Below are positions 27,745 through 36,028 of a stretch of 64,000 bases of DNA, in pieces. Made by a program: the position numbers and the translations under genes. This stretch comes from Flavivirga rizhaonensis (GTDB taxonomy: Bacteria > Bacteroidota > Bacteroidia > Flavobacteriales > Flavobacteriaceae), in assembly GCF_004791695.1 (NCBI RefSeq), contig NZ_SRSO01000010.1, forward strand, positions 62,001-126,000, in the 5' to 3' direction. Numbering within the stretch: position 1 is the stretch's first letter; each line of letters opens with the position of its first letter. Under the pieces are notes generated by a model. That model was not told the origin of the DNA, did no database searches, and saw only the letters and a program-made list of their open reading frames with translations.

Positions 27745-28494
27745 TTAGTTTAAATTTTCTGTTTTTTCTACAAAGTAGTGTGAATCTAACTTCAGCATTT
27801 TTGATGCTTCATTCCAAAGTTTCTTGGCAGTTAATATTGAGCATTCTGCTTTGAAAATTTTTCCTTTTTTAATCCAATTGTCTGTATTAGAATCAATAAT
27901 TCTATCATAGCGTTGTACAAAGCCATCAAAATTATGCGTCGTATAATCTTTATTGTAACAATTACCTTCTTTATTAATTAGTGTATAATTAACTGTTTCT
28001 CCAAATAAGTAAGGTGGCTCTATAGTTTCTTCTATAGCGTGCATAGACGTATTTGGTTTTAAACCGCAACCTAACATTAAAATTTTACCATTATATTTTG
28101 GTAAAAGCGCAAATGGAGAGTTTGGTCCACAAGGTGTATTATCTAGACCATGTGATTCTGTAATAGACATGGCTTCTTTACCTATGGCACATACTGAATG
28201 TGTTGGATGCATACTTCGATTAACCCTAAAACTTTGCCTAAATAGTTCTGGTAAAAACCCAACACATGATTTTGTTTTTCTATTATCAAAACACGGGTTT
28301 AAAGCATTTACATGTTTATGTGATAACCCTGGAAAAATCAAAGTTCCTCTGTAAAGATATTCAATGAAAAAATTCAGAAAATCATTGGCTCTAAAGGGCA
28401 TTTGTCCTAATGATTTATAAGAAGAATGAACCAATACTATATCATCATTCTTAATATCTAAATTCTCTAAGCTTTCAAAAAAAACATGTTTCAT
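27745..28494 (-). CDS. AAC(3)-like N-acetyltransferase
   Basis: 249 residues of the Antibiotic_NAT family (PF02522). VLVHSSYKSLGQM, the LIFPGLSHKH segment, HPTHSVCAIGKEA and the HAIEETIEPPY catalytic region are visible. Classic members acetylate aminoglycosides at N3, but most chromosomal members act on other amines. Placement inside a sugar-catabolic operon (4 bases from the GNAT gene, 17 from the symporter) points to a metabolic substrate. It should not be reported as a resistance gene on this evidence. Confidence 0.85.
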   Translation of the reverse strand: MKHVFFESLENLDIKNDDIVLVHSSYKSLGQMPFRANDFLNFFIEYLYRGTLIFPGLSHKHVNALNPCFDNRKTKSCVGFLPELFRQSFRVNRSMHPTHSVCAIGKEAMSITESHGLDNTPCGPNSPFALLPKYNGKILMLGCGLKPNTSMHAIEETIEPPYLFGETVNYTLINKEGNCYNKDYTTHNFDGFVQRYDRIIDSNTDNWIKKGKIFKAECSILTAKKLWNEASKMLKLDSHYFVEKTENLN

Positions 28495-28498
28495 TATT

Positions 28499-29125
28499 TT
28501 ATTTTTTTAAGAATTTTAATGAACTCGTCTTGACTTTTGTTTTCAAATCTGTCTTCACTTTTTCAAACCATTCATTTTTTAAAATACTTAATAGAATGAT
28601 ATCGGTTCTTCCCTTTCCATCTAGTGATGGAATAAAATTTCGTAATAGGCCTTCTTCTTTACAGCCTATACTTTTCATAGCCGCAATACTTGTTTTGTTT
28701 TCTATATGTGCACCAAAACCTATGCGTTCTACTTCTAATTTTTCAAAGGCAAACTGAAACAACACATATTTGCAATGCTTATTTAATCCTGTACCTCTAA
28801 AGTTTTCCCCAATCCAGGTATGTCCTAATTTTATTGATTTCAAGTCTGTTATGTAGTCATAAAACCTTGTTGTTCCAACAAACTCATTTTTTATTTTATC
28901 GAAAATAACAAACGGATATTCCTTTTTTAGTTTTCGGTTATCAATGGCTGATTGTATATAGTTGGTTAAATTTTCAAGTCCGTTTCCTTTTTCAAGAAAG
29001 TATGTCCAAACATTTGATTCGTTTGAAATATCAAGCAAACTTTCAACATGTTCCATTTTTAAAGGGCTTAATTTAACCCGATTATCCTCTAGAATATATG
29101 CTTTTGAATAATCGAAATCTAACAT
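28499..29125 (-). CDS. GNAT acetyltransferase, RimJ/RimL-like
   Basis: 208 residues. It begins with a LEDNRVKLSPLKMEHVESLL motif, has the acetyl-CoA loop IGENFRGTGLNKHCKYVLF and ends the domain with FGAHIENKTSIAAMKSIGCKEEGLLRN, all typical of the Acetyltransf_3 branch. The substrate is unknown. It lies 4 bases upstream of the AAC(3)-like gene, so two unrelated acetyltransferases are co-transcribed, possibly modifying the same imported compound or its breakdown product. Confidence 0.88.
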   Translation of the reverse strand: MLDFDYSKAYILEDNRVKLSPLKMEHVESLLDISNESNVWTYFLEKGNGLENLTNYIQSAIDNRKLKKEYPFVIFDKIKNEFVGTTRFYDYITDLKSIKLGHTWIGENFRGTGLNKHCKYVLFQFAFEKLEVERIGFGAHIENKTSIAAMKSIGCKEEGLLRNFIPSLDGKGRTDIILLSILKNEWFEKVKTDLKTKVKTSSLKFLKK

Positions 29126-29161
29126 ACATTTTTATTTTAGTACTTAATAATTTTTTACTAC

Positions 29162-29191
29162 TCCTGCAAGGTTTCAAAAACCTATGTAGGT
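29162..29191. repeat. ACCTACAAG-type repeat, copy 2
   Basis: TCCTGCAAGGTTTCAAAAAC followed by CTATGTAGGT, in the opposite orientation to copies 1 and 3. It lies in the 119-base gap between the GNAT gene and the glycoside hydrolase. Confidence 0.65.
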
Positions 29192-29211
29192 TTAAATGTT
29201 CTTATTAGAAT

Positions 29212-29240
29212 ACCTACAAGGTTATCAAAACCTTGCGGGA
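29212..29240. repeat. ACCTACAAG-type repeat, copy 3
   Basis: ACCTACAAGGTTATCAAAAC followed by CTTGCGGGA, with CAAGGTT pairing to AACCTTG. It may act as an internal hairpin within the operon message. Confidence 0.65.
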
Positions 29241-29244
29241 TAAA

Positions 29245-30549
29245 CTAATTATTTAGCATATCTATCAACAAAGCAGCACTCCAAGAAAAATCTTTTCCTC
29301 CATAACCTGCTTTTCCATCAACATGCTCTTCTTTTCTAGAATCGAAGTATTCATAAAACCCATTTTTCTCAATAATTTCTATGGTATCTTCTTTTACACG
29401 TTTAGCAATATCATTATATCCATACTGGATTAACCCTTTATAAAGAATCCAATTAAGATTAACCCAAACTGGTCCTCTCCAATATTTTTTGGGATTGAAA
29501 CGTTCGCTAGTTGGGTCGAAAGAGGCACATAAATATTGATGGTCATTTCCGAATTTATCCATCATTGTTTTTACTAATATGGCTGCTTTTTCCTTACTAG
29601 GAATATTAGCATATATTGGAGAAAAAGAAGATGAGGATACAAATCTTAAAGGTTTTTCGTTTCTTAAATCGTAATGAATGTAGGCTCCTAGCTCTTTGTC
29701 AAATAGCTTATTATTGAAACTTTCAATAGCTTGATTTTGCCATTTTTCAAGTTGTGCTATTTTATCTTGATTGTCACCGATAAGCTGATACAAGTCTATT
29801 AAACTCTCGTTTGACTTGATGAGCATGGTATTAAATAGTGGGTCTTGCACCAAAAACGGTGACAATTCTGCTATTTTTTCATCTTTATAATTGTGTTCTT
29901 TAGCAATATCAATGATATGCAGATAATGGTCATATTCTCTTTTTGATGGTCTTTCTGAAGCATCAACATGGGTAGTATCTCTACGCTCGAATGTATATTC
30001 TGGCGGATTCATGGTAGCCCAAATATCATCCCAAATAGGGGAATTATCGGTACCCGATTCCCAGTTATGATAGATGTAAATGAGTCCTTCATTTTGAGGG
30101 TCTCTATTAGTATAAAAATAATTATGGTTATCGTAAACTTTATCAATGACGCCCTCAATGAATTTTAGTGTCGCTTTTTTATCCTTACTTATCCTGTACA
30201 TTTCTTGCAAAACAAAACCTGTTACTGGTGGTTGTGTCATGCCCGTTGACCTATATTCTCTAGAGGCTTGTACATGTAAATCTGAACGATGAAAATCTGA
30301 TCCCGGAAAATAGGTATCGCTTTCTGTATGAAAAATGATATGCGGAATAAATCCATTACCCCATTGAGAATCTAATAAAGTTTCTATTTCTTTTTCGGAT
30401 TTAGGCATATCAAAATGCGCAAAACCAATGGCAATAAAACCAGAATCCCAAAACCATTGGAATGGATATAGGTTAGCACAAGGTACACTAAAGCCATCTT
30501 TCCAGTTCTTGTTAAGAACTTCAATCGCTTTGTTTTGTATAGCTTTCAT
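29245..30549 (-). CDS. GH63-like glycoside hydrolase, probable mannosylglycerate/glucosylglycerate hydrolase
   Basis: 434 residues, without a signal peptide, so cytosolic. An (alpha/alpha)6 hydrolase of the MGH1-like/GH63 group: YPFQWFWDSGFIAIG near 28-42, the general-acid motif NWESGTDNSPIWD with Asp168, and Glu400 in GFYEYFDSR followed by GYGGKDFSWSAALLIDM. The single-domain size and both acidic residues sit where mannosylglycerate and glucosylglycerate hydrolases carry their catalytic Asp and Glu. Trehalase or another glucosidase is the alternative. A glycerate kinase in the same operon supports the glycosylglycerate assignment. Confidence 0.82.
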   Translation of the reverse strand: MKAIQNKAIEVLNKNWKDGFSVPCANLYPFQWFWDSGFIAIGFAHFDMPKSEKEIETLLDSQWGNGFIPHIIFHTESDTYFPGSDFHRSDLHVQASREYRSTGMTQPPVTGFVLQEMYRISKDKKATLKFIEGVIDKVYDNHNYFYTNRDPQNEGLIYIYHNWESGTDNSPIWDDIWATMNPPEYTFERRDTTHVDASERPSKREYDHYLHIIDIAKEHNYKDEKIAELSPFLVQDPLFNTMLIKSNESLIDLYQLIGDNQDKIAQLEKWQNQAIESFNNKLFDKELGAYIHYDLRNEKPLRFVSSSSFSPIYANIPSKEKAAILVKTMMDKFGNDHQYLCASFDPTSERFNPKKYWRGPVWVNLNWILYKGLIQYGYNDIAKRVKEDTIEIIEKNGFYEYFDSRKEEHVDGKAGYGGKDFSWSAALLIDMLNN

Positions 30550-30687
30550 CTGTTATCTTTTGTTTTAAAGTTCAGATTATTATTTGTTTTTAATTATTTC
30601 GATTAGCCTTGAATTTGTTATAATCATAAAAAACTCATCACTTACACTTAGCAGTAAGTGATGAGTAATCAAACCAAACAATTTAAA

Positions 30688-33282
30688 TTAAAAATTAAAT
30701 GTAGCATTAAAAAACACCCTTGTTGGCAATACAGGTCTTCCTACAAAATATTCTTCTTCCGTTTGACTATTATTAAGTCTTGGAGAACCTTCAGTTACGC
30801 CAGAATCGTTGAATAAATTAAATATTTGCATTCCGAAACGCAGTGTTTCACTATTTTCTCCAATAGGGAATGTATATCCTAAATTTAAATTCGCTAAACC
30901 TATCCCGTCTAATTCAATTGAATTAGAGTCGTTAGAGAATTTTTTTCCCGTATAGTTGTAAACAAAACTTCCGTCAAATTTAGAGTTATCATAATCTAAG
31001 CCGAAAGCCGTTACTATATTGGGCTGTCTTCTTAATTCATTACCTTCAAAATCTGGATTACTTTCAGATTTACTAATTTCATGGTCTTGATATGTAAAAG
31101 ATCCGTTGAAATTAAATTCGTCAGTGAATTTATATTTCCAGGTAGTCTCAATACCAAAAGTTTTAGTATCTTGTTTATCAACCTCTTCAGTGGTTCCTCC
31201 AGATCCATTATTCACAAAACTTACCGATCTTCTGTCTTTTAAGTTTACTGCATATAGTGCTGCTGTTGCAGAAAATTTATTTTGACCATATTTAACACCT
31301 AATTCTGCCTGATTAATTTTTTCCGTATCGTAACTATTAGGGTTTCCTAAATTATCGAATTTGGTCCCTCTAAGTTCTGGAAAAAAGTAACCTCTTGAAA
31401 AGTTTCCATAAACACTAAGGTTATCATTAACCTTGTACAGTCCAGCTATAGCTACCGCAAAATCATCAGCAGATACGTGTCCGCGTGTCCAAGTACCATT
31501 TCCCCATGAAACATTATCTAAATTAGTAATGCCTGTATTGTCGACATTGAAAGAAGATGTTCCTTCGTTCTCAATATCTCCAGATGCTCTTTCATAACGG
31601 ATACCAAAATCTAAATTCCATCTATCTAGTTTTATCTCATCAGCAATAAAAACAGCTACTTTATTGCTGTTAATATTTCTGTTAGTATAAGCAGTTCCTC
31701 TATTAGTTACACCATTAACAGTATACCCCGAAAGGTTTACCAACTCTGGTCTGTCATTATACTCCCCTAAATAATTAGTAATTACATTAAAATCTCCAGC
31801 TTTAGAACGCGACATAAAAGTTCCTAAAGTGATACTATGTTGTCCTGCTGTTTTCGTTAATTTAAAATCTGCCATTAATTCTGTTAATGGTCTGTTTCTG
31901 TCTAAAATTCTGTTTTCAAATAATAAGGCATTAGCTGGTAACGCTTCCCCATTAAGCAATGTGAAACTTCCTCCAGATAGACCTCTAGCATCTAAATATT
32001 CCTGTTGTGTCTCAACAACTTTTGCTCCTCCAACACCACTTCCGTCTAAGAATAAATTAAATTGATGTTTGTACCGAGAGTATCTTAATTTGGCATCTAA
32101 TTTTAAATCATCAGAAAAATTATGCTTAAAGCTGGTTAAAAAATACCCCCCTTTAGTAAGGACGCCATCTTCTATTGGAGAACTATAAATACCATCTGGT
32201 GTGGCATACGATATATCGGAGGCTGCAGCTGTTTGTAATGTAAATATTTCTTGTCCATCATTGCCGTTAGGGCGATTACGTGAGCCTCCTTCTAAAGGAT
32301 AAGGCAAGAAAAACTGAACTGCATCATCGATAAATTGTCCTGAGAATGTTATTGAGCCTTTGTCCGTAACATGTTTTAAATTTCCTCTTAGCTGGAATCC
32401 TTCAGTAGCTAACCCTGTTTTTAAAGGTCCTTCATCATATCTATAAAACCCAGAAAGCGCATAAAAAGTTTTAGAATCTGTATCACCTAAAGGACCACTA
32501 GTTAAAAAGTCTGCTTTATATCTAGAATTTGAAGCGACTTCCGTTCTAATAATACTTTTTGGTTTTACATTTCCAGTTACACTAGTATAGTTAATAATAC
32601 CTGCAACCGAACCCACTCCGTATAAAATAGAAGAACCCCCACGAACAAACTCTAAACTTTTAACACCTATGTCGTTTCTAAAATAAACATCATGTGCAGA
32701 AGAGTTTAATCCGAATGTACTCAACACAGGCATTCCATCTATTTGTAAAGGATTAAATTGGTACTGACCGCCAGATGGCAAACCTCTTACAAAAATGTTT
32801 GATGCAACTTCTCCTCCACCACCTTCTGCGGTAATACCTGGTACGCTTCTTAAAACATCTGCTTGGCTACTAATGTTTGTTTTCGATAATTGTTTAGCTC
32901 CAAAAGAAGTTATGGATAATGGTGTCTCCTTTTGTGAACGTGTTGTTGATGTTGCTGTTAAAACAATTTCATCTAATTCGTTTCCTCCTTCTTTTAAAAT
33001 AAATTGTAAAGTAATTTCACTTCCGTCAAGATTTATAGACTGTTCAATTGAACTGTACCCAATAAAAGACACCTGTATTGTCTGTTCTCCTGAAGCATTT
33101 GAGGTGAAACTAAAGTTTCCATCAAAATCTGATGTAGTTCCCGAAGCACTACCCAAAATAAGGATATTAGCTCCTGTAATAGGCATACCCGATTTGTCTT
33201 TAACAGTACCCGAAATATCTGTTTGCGCAAATATTGCGGGAATGCTAAATGCACATAATAATGTAAAAATAATTTTCTTCAT
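30688..33282 (-). CDS. TonB-dependent receptor with carboxypeptidase-like N-terminal domain
   Basis: 864 residues: signal peptide ending AIFAQ, a CarboxypepD_reg-like domain (residues about 22-105, with SGTVKDKSGMPITGANILI), a plug (ISSQADVLRSVPGITAEGGG) and a 22-strand-type barrel ending in PTRVFFNATFNF. There is no SusD gene next to it, so it belongs to the non-SusC class. It is the first gene of the island operon and faces a LacI-family regulator across an operator, which suggests induced uptake of the operon's substrate through the outer membrane. Confidence 0.92.
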   Translation of the reverse strand: MKKIIFTLLCAFSIPAIFAQTDISGTVKDKSGMPITGANILILGSASGTTSDFDGNFSFTSNASGEQTIQVSFIGYSSIEQSINLDGSEITLQFILKEGGNELDEIVLTATSTTRSQKETPLSITSFGAKQLSKTNISSQADVLRSVPGITAEGGGGEVASNIFVRGLPSGGQYQFNPLQIDGMPVLSTFGLNSSAHDVYFRNDIGVKSLEFVRGGSSILYGVGSVAGIINYTSVTGNVKPKSIIRTEVASNSRYKADFLTSGPLGDTDSKTFYALSGFYRYDEGPLKTGLATEGFQLRGNLKHVTDKGSITFSGQFIDDAVQFFLPYPLEGGSRNRPNGNDGQEIFTLQTAAASDISYATPDGIYSSPIEDGVLTKGGYFLTSFKHNFSDDLKLDAKLRYSRYKHQFNLFLDGSGVGGAKVVETQQEYLDARGLSGGSFTLLNGEALPANALLFENRILDRNRPLTELMADFKLTKTAGQHSITLGTFMSRSKAGDFNVITNYLGEYNDRPELVNLSGYTVNGVTNRGTAYTNRNINSNKVAVFIADEIKLDRWNLDFGIRYERASGDIENEGTSSFNVDNTGITNLDNVSWGNGTWTRGHVSADDFAVAIAGLYKVNDNLSVYGNFSRGYFFPELRGTKFDNLGNPNSYDTEKINQAELGVKYGQNKFSATAALYAVNLKDRRSVSFVNNGSGGTTEEVDKQDTKTFGIETTWKYKFTDEFNFNGSFTYQDHEISKSESNPDFEGNELRRQPNIVTAFGLDYDNSKFDGSFVYNYTGKKFSNDSNSIELDGIGLANLNLGYTFPIGENSETLRFGMQIFNLFNDSGVTEGSPRLNNSQTEEEYFVGRPVLPTRVFFNATFNF

Positions 33283-33307
33283 GTTGTATAGTTTAGTTAA
33301 TTTATTC

Positions 33308-33315
33308 CAAAATTA
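33308..33315 (-). promoter_or_regulatory. Candidate -7 box for the island operon
   Basis: The minus strand reads TAATTTTG (TAnnTTTG), 26 bases upstream of the receptor ATG. The LacI-type operators lie about 50 bases further upstream. Confidence 0.4.
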
Positions 33316-33361
33316 TAAGAAGACATATAATAAAAGTTTAAAAAAATTGCCATATTTTTAT

Positions 33362-33385
33362 GCAAACGTTTGCGGGAACGTTTGC
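33362..33385. promoter_or_regulatory. LacI-family operator pair
   Basis: GCAAACGTTTGC (33362-33373) is a perfect 12-base palindrome with the central CG step typical of LacI/GalR sites. It is followed directly by GGGAACGTTTGC (33374-33385), a second site with one degenerate half. The pair lies in the divergent promoter region of the TonB receptor and the LacI gene. Confidence 0.8.
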
Positions 33386-33421
33386 TTTATACATTAGTTA
33401 ACAATAGAATAACCTAATAAG

Positions 33422-34444
33422 ATGAAAAAGGAGATAATTACACTAAAAAAGCTAGCACAAATACTTGAATTATCTACTTCTACAGTTTCACGAGCTTTAA
33501 ACGACCATCAAGATATAAGCGAAGCAACCAGAAAAAGAGTAAAGAATCTTGCCCAATCAATGCACTATGTCCCAAATATTTTTGCCAGAGGATTTAGAAA
33601 ACACAAAACAAACATTATTGGAGTTATAGTTCCTAACATCACACATTATTTTACAACAACTATTGTGAGAGGGATTCTTGAAGAAGCTAAGTTAAAAGGA
33701 TATAGAGTTATTATTTCAGAATCTAATAATGATACTGCAAAGCAAACAGAAATGCTAAATACAATGATTCAATTTGGTGTAGACGGTATATTAGTATCAT
33801 TAACCAAAATGACTAAAGATATTGATACGGTTCTCCAAACATTAAATAAATGTCCTTTAATTTTATTTGATAAAGTATCTAATAAAATCCCTTGCACACA
33901 AGTTACTATAAATGACGAAGAAGCGGCTTATAGTGCCATAGAGCATTTAATAAATATTGGGAAAAAAAGGATCGCCATTATTAAAGAACGTGAGTTCTCG
34001 TATACTTCAGAAAAAAGATATGCTGGTTATTTAAAAGCATTAAAGGACCACAACATAGAAATAGATGAAAAAATAATTATTAGTGTAGATGATATTTCTA
34101 CCCAACAAGGAAAACGAATGACCAACCATTTACTTAGTATAAAGAAAAAACCAGATGCTATTTTTGCAATAACAGATAGTTCTGCGGTTGGTGTTATACA
34201 AACTTTAAAAAAATTCAACATAAAAATACCTGAAGAGATTGCTGTAGTGGGTTTTAGTAATTCTAGATTTTCTACAATTATTGAGCCGAACCTTACCACT
34301 GTTGATCAACCCGGTGAAACCATAGGCAAGAATGCTGTAAAATATTTAATTGAAGAAATAGAAAATACTACGGATACTATATCTAATAAAATGATAGAAA
34401 TTAAAGGAACACTCATAATACGTGACTCTACTTTTAAAGTTTAA
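33422..34444 (+). CDS. LacI/GalR family transcriptional regulator
   Basis: 340 residues: HTH at residues 6-55 (TLKKLAQILELSTSTVSRAL, then the hinge helix YVPNIFARGFR) followed by a periplasmic-binding-protein-like effector domain with IIGVIVPNITHYFTTTIVRG and AVVGFSNSRFSTIIEPNLTTV. Standard length. It is divergent from the receptor and the GH63/glycerate-kinase operon, with an ideal operator between them, so it most likely controls that operon and itself. The inducer would be the transported glycoside or a product. Confidence 0.95.
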   Translation: MKKEIITLKKLAQILELSTSTVSRALNDHQDISEATRKRVKNLAQSMHYVPNIFARGFRKHKTNIIGVIVPNITHYFTTTIVRGILEEAKLKGYRVIISESNNDTAKQTEMLNTMIQFGVDGILVSLTKMTKDIDTVLQTLNKCPLILFDKVSNKIPCTQVTINDEEAAYSAIEHLINIGKKRIAIIKEREFSYTSEKRYAGYLKALKDHNIEIDEKIIISVDDISTQQGKRMTNHLLSIKKKPDAIFAITDSSAVGVIQTLKKFNIKIPEEIAVVGFSNSRFSTIIEPNLTTVDQPGETIGKNAVKYLIEEIENTTDTISNKMIEIKGTLIIRDSTFKV

Positions 34445-34483
34445 AATATTGGCAAGAATTCATTATTGCTAAGTCTATTTTAA

Positions 34484-34491
34484 TATTTTTG
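34484..34491 (+). promoter_or_regulatory. Candidate -7 box abutting the uppP start
   Basis: TATTTTTG (TAnnTTTG) ends only four bases before the uppP ATG at 34496. A TTG lies 15 bases upstream of the box. This would make a leaderless message. Its presence also fits uppP having its own promoter now that it is cut off from ftsX. Confidence 0.4.
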
Positions 34492-34495
34492 CGCC

Positions 34496-35293
34496 ATGGA
34501 TATTATCGATGCAATTATTTTAGGGATTATTCAAGGGCTCACTGAATTTTTACCTGTATCATCAAGTGGTCATTTAGAACTCGGAAAAGCCATTCTTGGT
34601 GACAGTTCTGTACCAGAGGAAAGTTTGTTATTTACAGTCGTTCTACATTTTGCAACTGCTTTAAGTACTATTGTCGTTTTTAGAAAAGATATTTTAGACA
34701 TTGTTAAAGGGGTACTGAAATTTGAATGGAATGAAGATTTACAATTTGTTTCAAAAATTATAGTATCAATGATCCCTGCGGTTATTGTCGGATTATTTTT
34801 TGAAGAGCAATTAGAGCAACTTTTTGGAAGTAATATTTTATTAGTAGGGTGCATGCTAATTATAACGGCTATTTTACTTTTTTTAGCAGACAAAGCTAAA
34901 AACACTAATAAAAAAGTTTCTTTTAAAAACGCTTTTATTATAGGAATTTCTCAAGCTATAGCTATGCTTCCTGGCATTTCACGTTCTGGCGCTACTATTT
35001 CGACCTCTGTTCTGTTAGGAAACGACAAAACAAAAGCAGCTCGTTTTTCATTCTTAATGGTAGTTCCTCTAATTTTTGGTAAAATCGCAAAAGATATTAT
35101 GAGTGGTGATTTAACTTATGATAGTGGAAACTTCACGTCATTATCAATTGGTTTTATTGCTGCCTTTGTTGCAGGATTATTTGCTTGTACATGGATGATT
35201 GCTTTGGTTAAAAAAAGTAAGTTAAGTTATTTTGCCATTTACTGTATTATTGTTGGTATTATTGCTATTGCTTTTTCATTATTAAATTCGTAG
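34496..35293 (+). CDS. uppP: Undecaprenyl-diphosphatase UppP (BacA)
   Basis: 265 residues with about eight helices. The family's two active-site motifs are present: GLTEFLPVSSSGHLELG near residue 14 and LPGISRSGATISTSVLLG near residue 160. It removes a phosphate from undecaprenyl diphosphate to recycle the peptidoglycan lipid carrier. truB begins one base after its stop. In Bacteroidota uppP usually follows ftsX-DUF3098; here about 9.8 kb of catabolic genes intervene. Confidence 0.96.
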   Translation: MDIIDAIILGIIQGLTEFLPVSSSGHLELGKAILGDSSVPEESLLFTVVLHFATALSTIVVFRKDILDIVKGVLKFEWNEDLQFVSKIIVSMIPAVIVGLFFEEQLEQLFGSNILLVGCMLIITAILLFLADKAKNTNKKVSFKNAFIIGISQAIAMLPGISRSGATISTSVLLGNDKTKAARFSFLMVVPLIFGKIAKDIMSGDLTYDSGNFTSLSIGFIAAFVAGLFACTWMIALVKKSKLSYFAIYCIIVGIIAIAFSLLNS

Positions 35294-35294
35294 A

Positions 35295-35990
35295 ATGATT
35301 ACGAAAGAAAACTATCTTTCCGGACAGGTCTTGTTAATAGACAAACCTTTAAACTGGACCTCCTTTCAAGTGGTTAATAAATTGCGTTGGGAAATCCGTC
35401 AAGCTTTTGATATTAAAAAAATAAAAGTCGGGCATGCTGGCACACTTGATCCTTTGGCGACTGGACTACTGGTTATTTGTACAGGTAAAATGACCAAACA
35501 AATTGATACTTTTCAAGGTCAGGTTAAAGAATACACAGGTACTATTGTTTTAGGCAGTACAACACCGTCTTATGATTTAGAAACTGAAATCAACGAAACA
35601 TTCTCTACCACCCATGTTACCGAAGCATCAATTCTTGATACAACGAAACAATTTATAGGGGATATTCAACAATATCCACCTGTTTTTTCAGCATTAAAAA
35701 AGGATGGAAAGCGATTATACGAATTTGCCAGAGCAGGCGAAACCGTTGAAATAAAGCCGAGAACTGTTGCCATTTCAGAATTCGAAATCACAAAAATAAA
35801 TGGTTTAAATATTGATTTTCGGGTGGTATGTAGTAAAGGCACTTACATTCGTTCTTTGGCAAACGATTTTGGAAAAGCACTAAATTCAGGAGCTCACTTA
35901 TCTGCTCTAAGACGTACTAAAATTGGTAATTTTGATGTAGATGAAGCTGTTTCCATTGAGTTTTTTATAAGAGCACTTTCTTTGGAATAA
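35295..35990 (+). CDS. truB: tRNA pseudouridine(55) synthase TruB
   Basis: 231 residues. It makes pseudouridine 55 in the T-loop of tRNAs. Seen are DKPLNWTSFQVVNKLR at the start, the catalytic Asp in KVGHAGTLDPLATGLL, and the KGTYIRSLANDFG motif near the C-terminus. It lacks a PUA extension, as is usual in Bacteroidota. Tightly linked to uppP and followed 38 bases later by a small secreted-protein gene. Confidence 0.96.
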   Translation: MITKENYLSGQVLLIDKPLNWTSFQVVNKLRWEIRQAFDIKKIKVGHAGTLDPLATGLLVICTGKMTKQIDTFQGQVKEYTGTIVLGSTTPSYDLETEINETFSTTHVTEASILDTTKQFIGDIQQYPPVFSALKKDGKRLYEFARAGETVEIKPRTVAISEFEITKINGLNIDFRVVCSKGTYIRSLANDFGKALNSGAHLSALRRTKIGNFDVDEAVSIEFFIRALSLE

Positions 35991-36028
35991 TTATTGATAA
36001 CAGAATTTGTTTCACGAAATCTTCAATT

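Noticed and set aside
27745..28494. Aminoglycoside resistance gene
   Set aside because: The family match is real, but the gene is part of a LacI-type catabolic operon. Resistance cannot be claimed from family membership.
32795..33397. 200-codon plus-strand frame opposite the TonB receptor
   Set aside because: It is antisense to a well-supported receptor N-terminus, has low-complexity Ser/Pro composition and no recognisable domain.
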